A stretch of DNA of 19,790 bases from Parvularia atlantis. Lineage: Eukaryota > Opisthokonta > Rotosphaerida. Location: contig CALSCO010002246.1 of the NCBI GenBank assembly GCA_943704415.1, positions 1 through 19,790 of the forward strand. Direction: 5' to 3'. Under the pieces are notes generated by a model. It saw only the letters and a program-made list of their open reading frames with translations. It was not told the origin of the DNA and did no database searches. Positions 18,032-19,790 of the stretch are shown here, in pieces; position 1 is the first letter of the stretch; each line of letters starts with the position of its first letter. Position numbers and translations under genes: made by a program.

Positions 18032-19696
18032 TCAAAAGATGCTGATGTAGTTGTTCATCTTGTCGCGCTGGTTTTGGCTGATGCCTGTTGGGGGACCGCC
18101 GCCGTGAGCATGCACGTGCGCGACGCAGAGTACGAGGCCGCGCACATTCTGCGATCCAGACGATGTTGCGGATCTCCTGTTCCTTCAGGCGGATGTAGCA
18201 GAAGAAGACGGCGTAGTTGAACTGGCCCATGAACGCCATCTTGCACAGGTTGACCTCGCGCTGGAAGAACCGGTCCTCCAGCGACCGGTCGCCACCGCCC
18301 GTCTCGTCAAACAGCTTGGCGTAGTCCTGCACAGGGGCGCTGGGCATGAGCGCTCGCCGCTGCCCCCGCTGCCCCCCGCTGCCCAGGCTCCGGCCACACG
18401 CACCGCGTACATGGCGCACGTGGCCACAACCGACTCGTAGTCGTTGGCGTTGCGCAGGCGCATGATGCCCTGCGGGCGGGGCGTCAGCCTGCCGCCCGTC
18501 GCGCCCCAGGCGCGCTCGGCGCACCTCCGGGTACAGCTTGCCGAACGACGGGCACATCTTGGCGCGGTCGTCCTTGGTCAGCTCCGTGTTGAGCGAGTTG
18601 ATCGTGATGTTGATGGCTCGCCGGTCGGCCTCGAACTGTGCCGCACGTTGTGAGCCTCGCTGCCATGGCCAACTCCCCTTGGCTCCCAACTGTGCACCTG
18701 CAGCAGCTCGCTCATGGTCTCGGCCGTGGAACCGCCGAGCGAGCGGCAGAACCGGTAAAAGTCCTCCAAGTACGCCTTGTAGAGCGTGTTGCGGATGATC
18801 TCGATCGTCTCCATCGTCTCGATGTTGATCTCGTCCAGGTCCGCAGCCGAGATCGACGCGGCAAAGTACGGCGCTGGACGGGCGGGGGCCACCACGGTTT
18901 CAGCAATAGCGCGCGCGCGCGCGCGCGCCCGCGGCGCGCCCGCGGCGCGCACCCAGGGGCGTGTCGATCAGGACCGAGTTGTACAGCTCCTGCATGTTGG
19001 TCGCCGTGCACAGCGTCTCCATCGTCTCAAACATGCCGAGCGGGTGGCACTTCTGCATCAGCTCCTTGGTGTCGCGCTCGTGCAGCGTGCCGGTGATGAG
19101 CAGGACGACGTTGTCGATCATGTAGCTGAACCTGCATGGAGGGGTTTGCGCGGCCGGGCCTTGTTGGCCGCCCGGTGCACCTACCCGCGGTCACGCGCGC
19201 AGACGCACGTGATGTAGTCGAGGAACTTGGCGAGCGGCTCGACGGCGTGCGCGCGCATGTAGTTGAACTCGTCCACGAGCTTGAGCGTGCATTTCTGCGC
19301 GGGCGCGGCCCGTCAACGCCACCGCGCGCGCTTGTGTGGTGCCGCGCGCGCACCTCGGCGATGGTCGCCGTCGCGAGCGGGCTCGGCTCGTTCTGCAGAA
19401 AGTTCCCGTAGTCGGTGCTAGCGAGGTGCAGCTTGAGGTCTTTGCGCGCCGGGCCACGTCAGTGTCTCGCGCACAAGAGCGCGCAGAGAGGGCGCACCGT
19501 CCAGGTTCTCGCACTGCGTCAGGTTGAGGTAGTCCGACTGGCGCAGGACGCCGATGCGGAAGCCGCGGACTGCGCCGGGCGCCGCGTGTGAACGGCCGCA
19601 AAGCGGGCGCAAGCAGCTGATGCGGGCCCACGCGCGCGCGCGCGCACCGATGCCCTCCAGGTAGCCGTCGTCGATGTTGAACGTGAGCATCTCCAT
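18032..19696 (-). CDS. V-type H+-ATPase subunit d (Vma6)
   Basis: Central-stalk subunit of the vacuolar proton pump that sits on the membrane c-ring and couples ring rotation to V1. Exons: 19648-19696, 19498-19569, 19354-19439, 19209-19294, 18953-19131, 18698-18873, 18525-18635, 18404-18469, 18146-18326, 18032-18084; 352 aa, the family length. Landmarks: [15 protein letters not shown] at the N-terminus, [137 protein letters not shown] and [23 protein letters not shown], ending NNYISIF. It carries a 6-residue insertion (ETMETI-type) before IIRNTLYK. Intron 2 ends AAAG. ATG 19696 is used; a second in-frame ATG is two codons later. Confidence 0.96.
18910..18928. repeat. (GC)n tract in V-ATPase d intron 5
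   Basis: Alternating GC run followed by GC-rich palindromic blocks (cggcgcgcccgcggcgcgc, 18932-18950), at the donor end of intron 18874-18952. It is potentially Z-DNA or strongly hairpin-forming. A similar CG run lies in importin intron 4 at about 7071-7088. Confidence 0.7.
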
Positions 19697-19790
19697 GGCG
19701 GCGGGTGCGGAAGGGGGGCGAGGGCGTCGGCGCCTGTGTGCGTCACACTGCAGTGCGATCACTTGTCACGCTGTACAACCTTGTCCGTCA
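19697..19790 (-). promoter_or_regulatory. Upstream region of V-ATPase d, cut by window end
   Basis: 94 bp of 5' flank for the minus-strand V-ATPase gene. It has a GC-rich block nearest the ATG and a CACTGCAGTG palindrome (about 19747-19756). No other gene is visible before the window ends. Confidence 0.35.

Noticed and set aside
552-19696. Frameshifted pseudogenes
   Set aside because: Frame breaks in every conserved gene coincide with GT...AG segments of similar length and branch-site pattern, and the joined products have family-typical lengths. They are introns, not decay.

Overview
This is eukaryotic nuclear DNA that is very GC-rich (about two thirds GC by eye from roughly base 550 onward), extremely compact and dense with introns. 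Eight protein genes fit between about 550 and 19700. All but one are broken by very short spliceosomal introns, mostly 43-80 bp. These usually begin GTGCG and end YAG, often with a CTGAC/CTGAA-like branch site about 10-25 bp before the acceptor. I rebuilt each gene exon by exon from conserved protein motifs, and the frames close. The importin model gives 1094 aa, the V-ATPase d model 352 aa and the BCAT model 401 aa, all normal family lengths. I placed about 86 introns.

Layout: 1-~430 is an AT-rich segment unlike the rest, with a 35-bp minisatellite. 552-2267 (+) is a mitochondrial-type branched-chain aminotransferase. 2392-7678 (-) is an importin-5/Kap121 karyopherin with 32 exons. 7874-9270 (-) is a protein I do not recognise, with eight copies of a short D-h-D-x-h-h-x-h-G motif and several basophilic-kinase sites. 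9362-12361 (+) is a secreted GH3 glycosidase of the plant/fungal beta-xylosidase type. 12405-15444 (+) is mitochondrial homoaconitase. 15524-17319 (-) is a two-domain chromate-transporter (CHR) family membrane protein. 17318-17923 (+) is an intronless protein with the Bora (aurora borealis) core motif. 18032-19696 (-) is V-ATPase subunit d.

Organism: homoaconitase means lysine is made by the alpha-aminoadipate route, which is typical of fungi and some protists. Together with a Bora-like protein, an importin close in sequence to animal/fungal IPO5, a CHR transporter and tiny introns, this suggests an early-diverging fungus or a related opisthokont/protist with a small GC-rich genome. I cannot name the species. 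The genes form no pathway cluster. BCAT and homoaconitase are both amino-acid enzymes, and the rest are housekeeping (nuclear import, vacuolar acidification), mitotic control, transport and cell-wall sugar hydrolysis. Spacing is tight: 124, 195, 91, 43, 79 and 108 bp between neighbours, and two divergent start codons overlap.

The best candidates for something new are the DID-repeat protein (7874-9270) and the Bora-like protein with its SP/RxL tandem repeats. No RNA genes, transposase genes or CRISPR arrays were seen.
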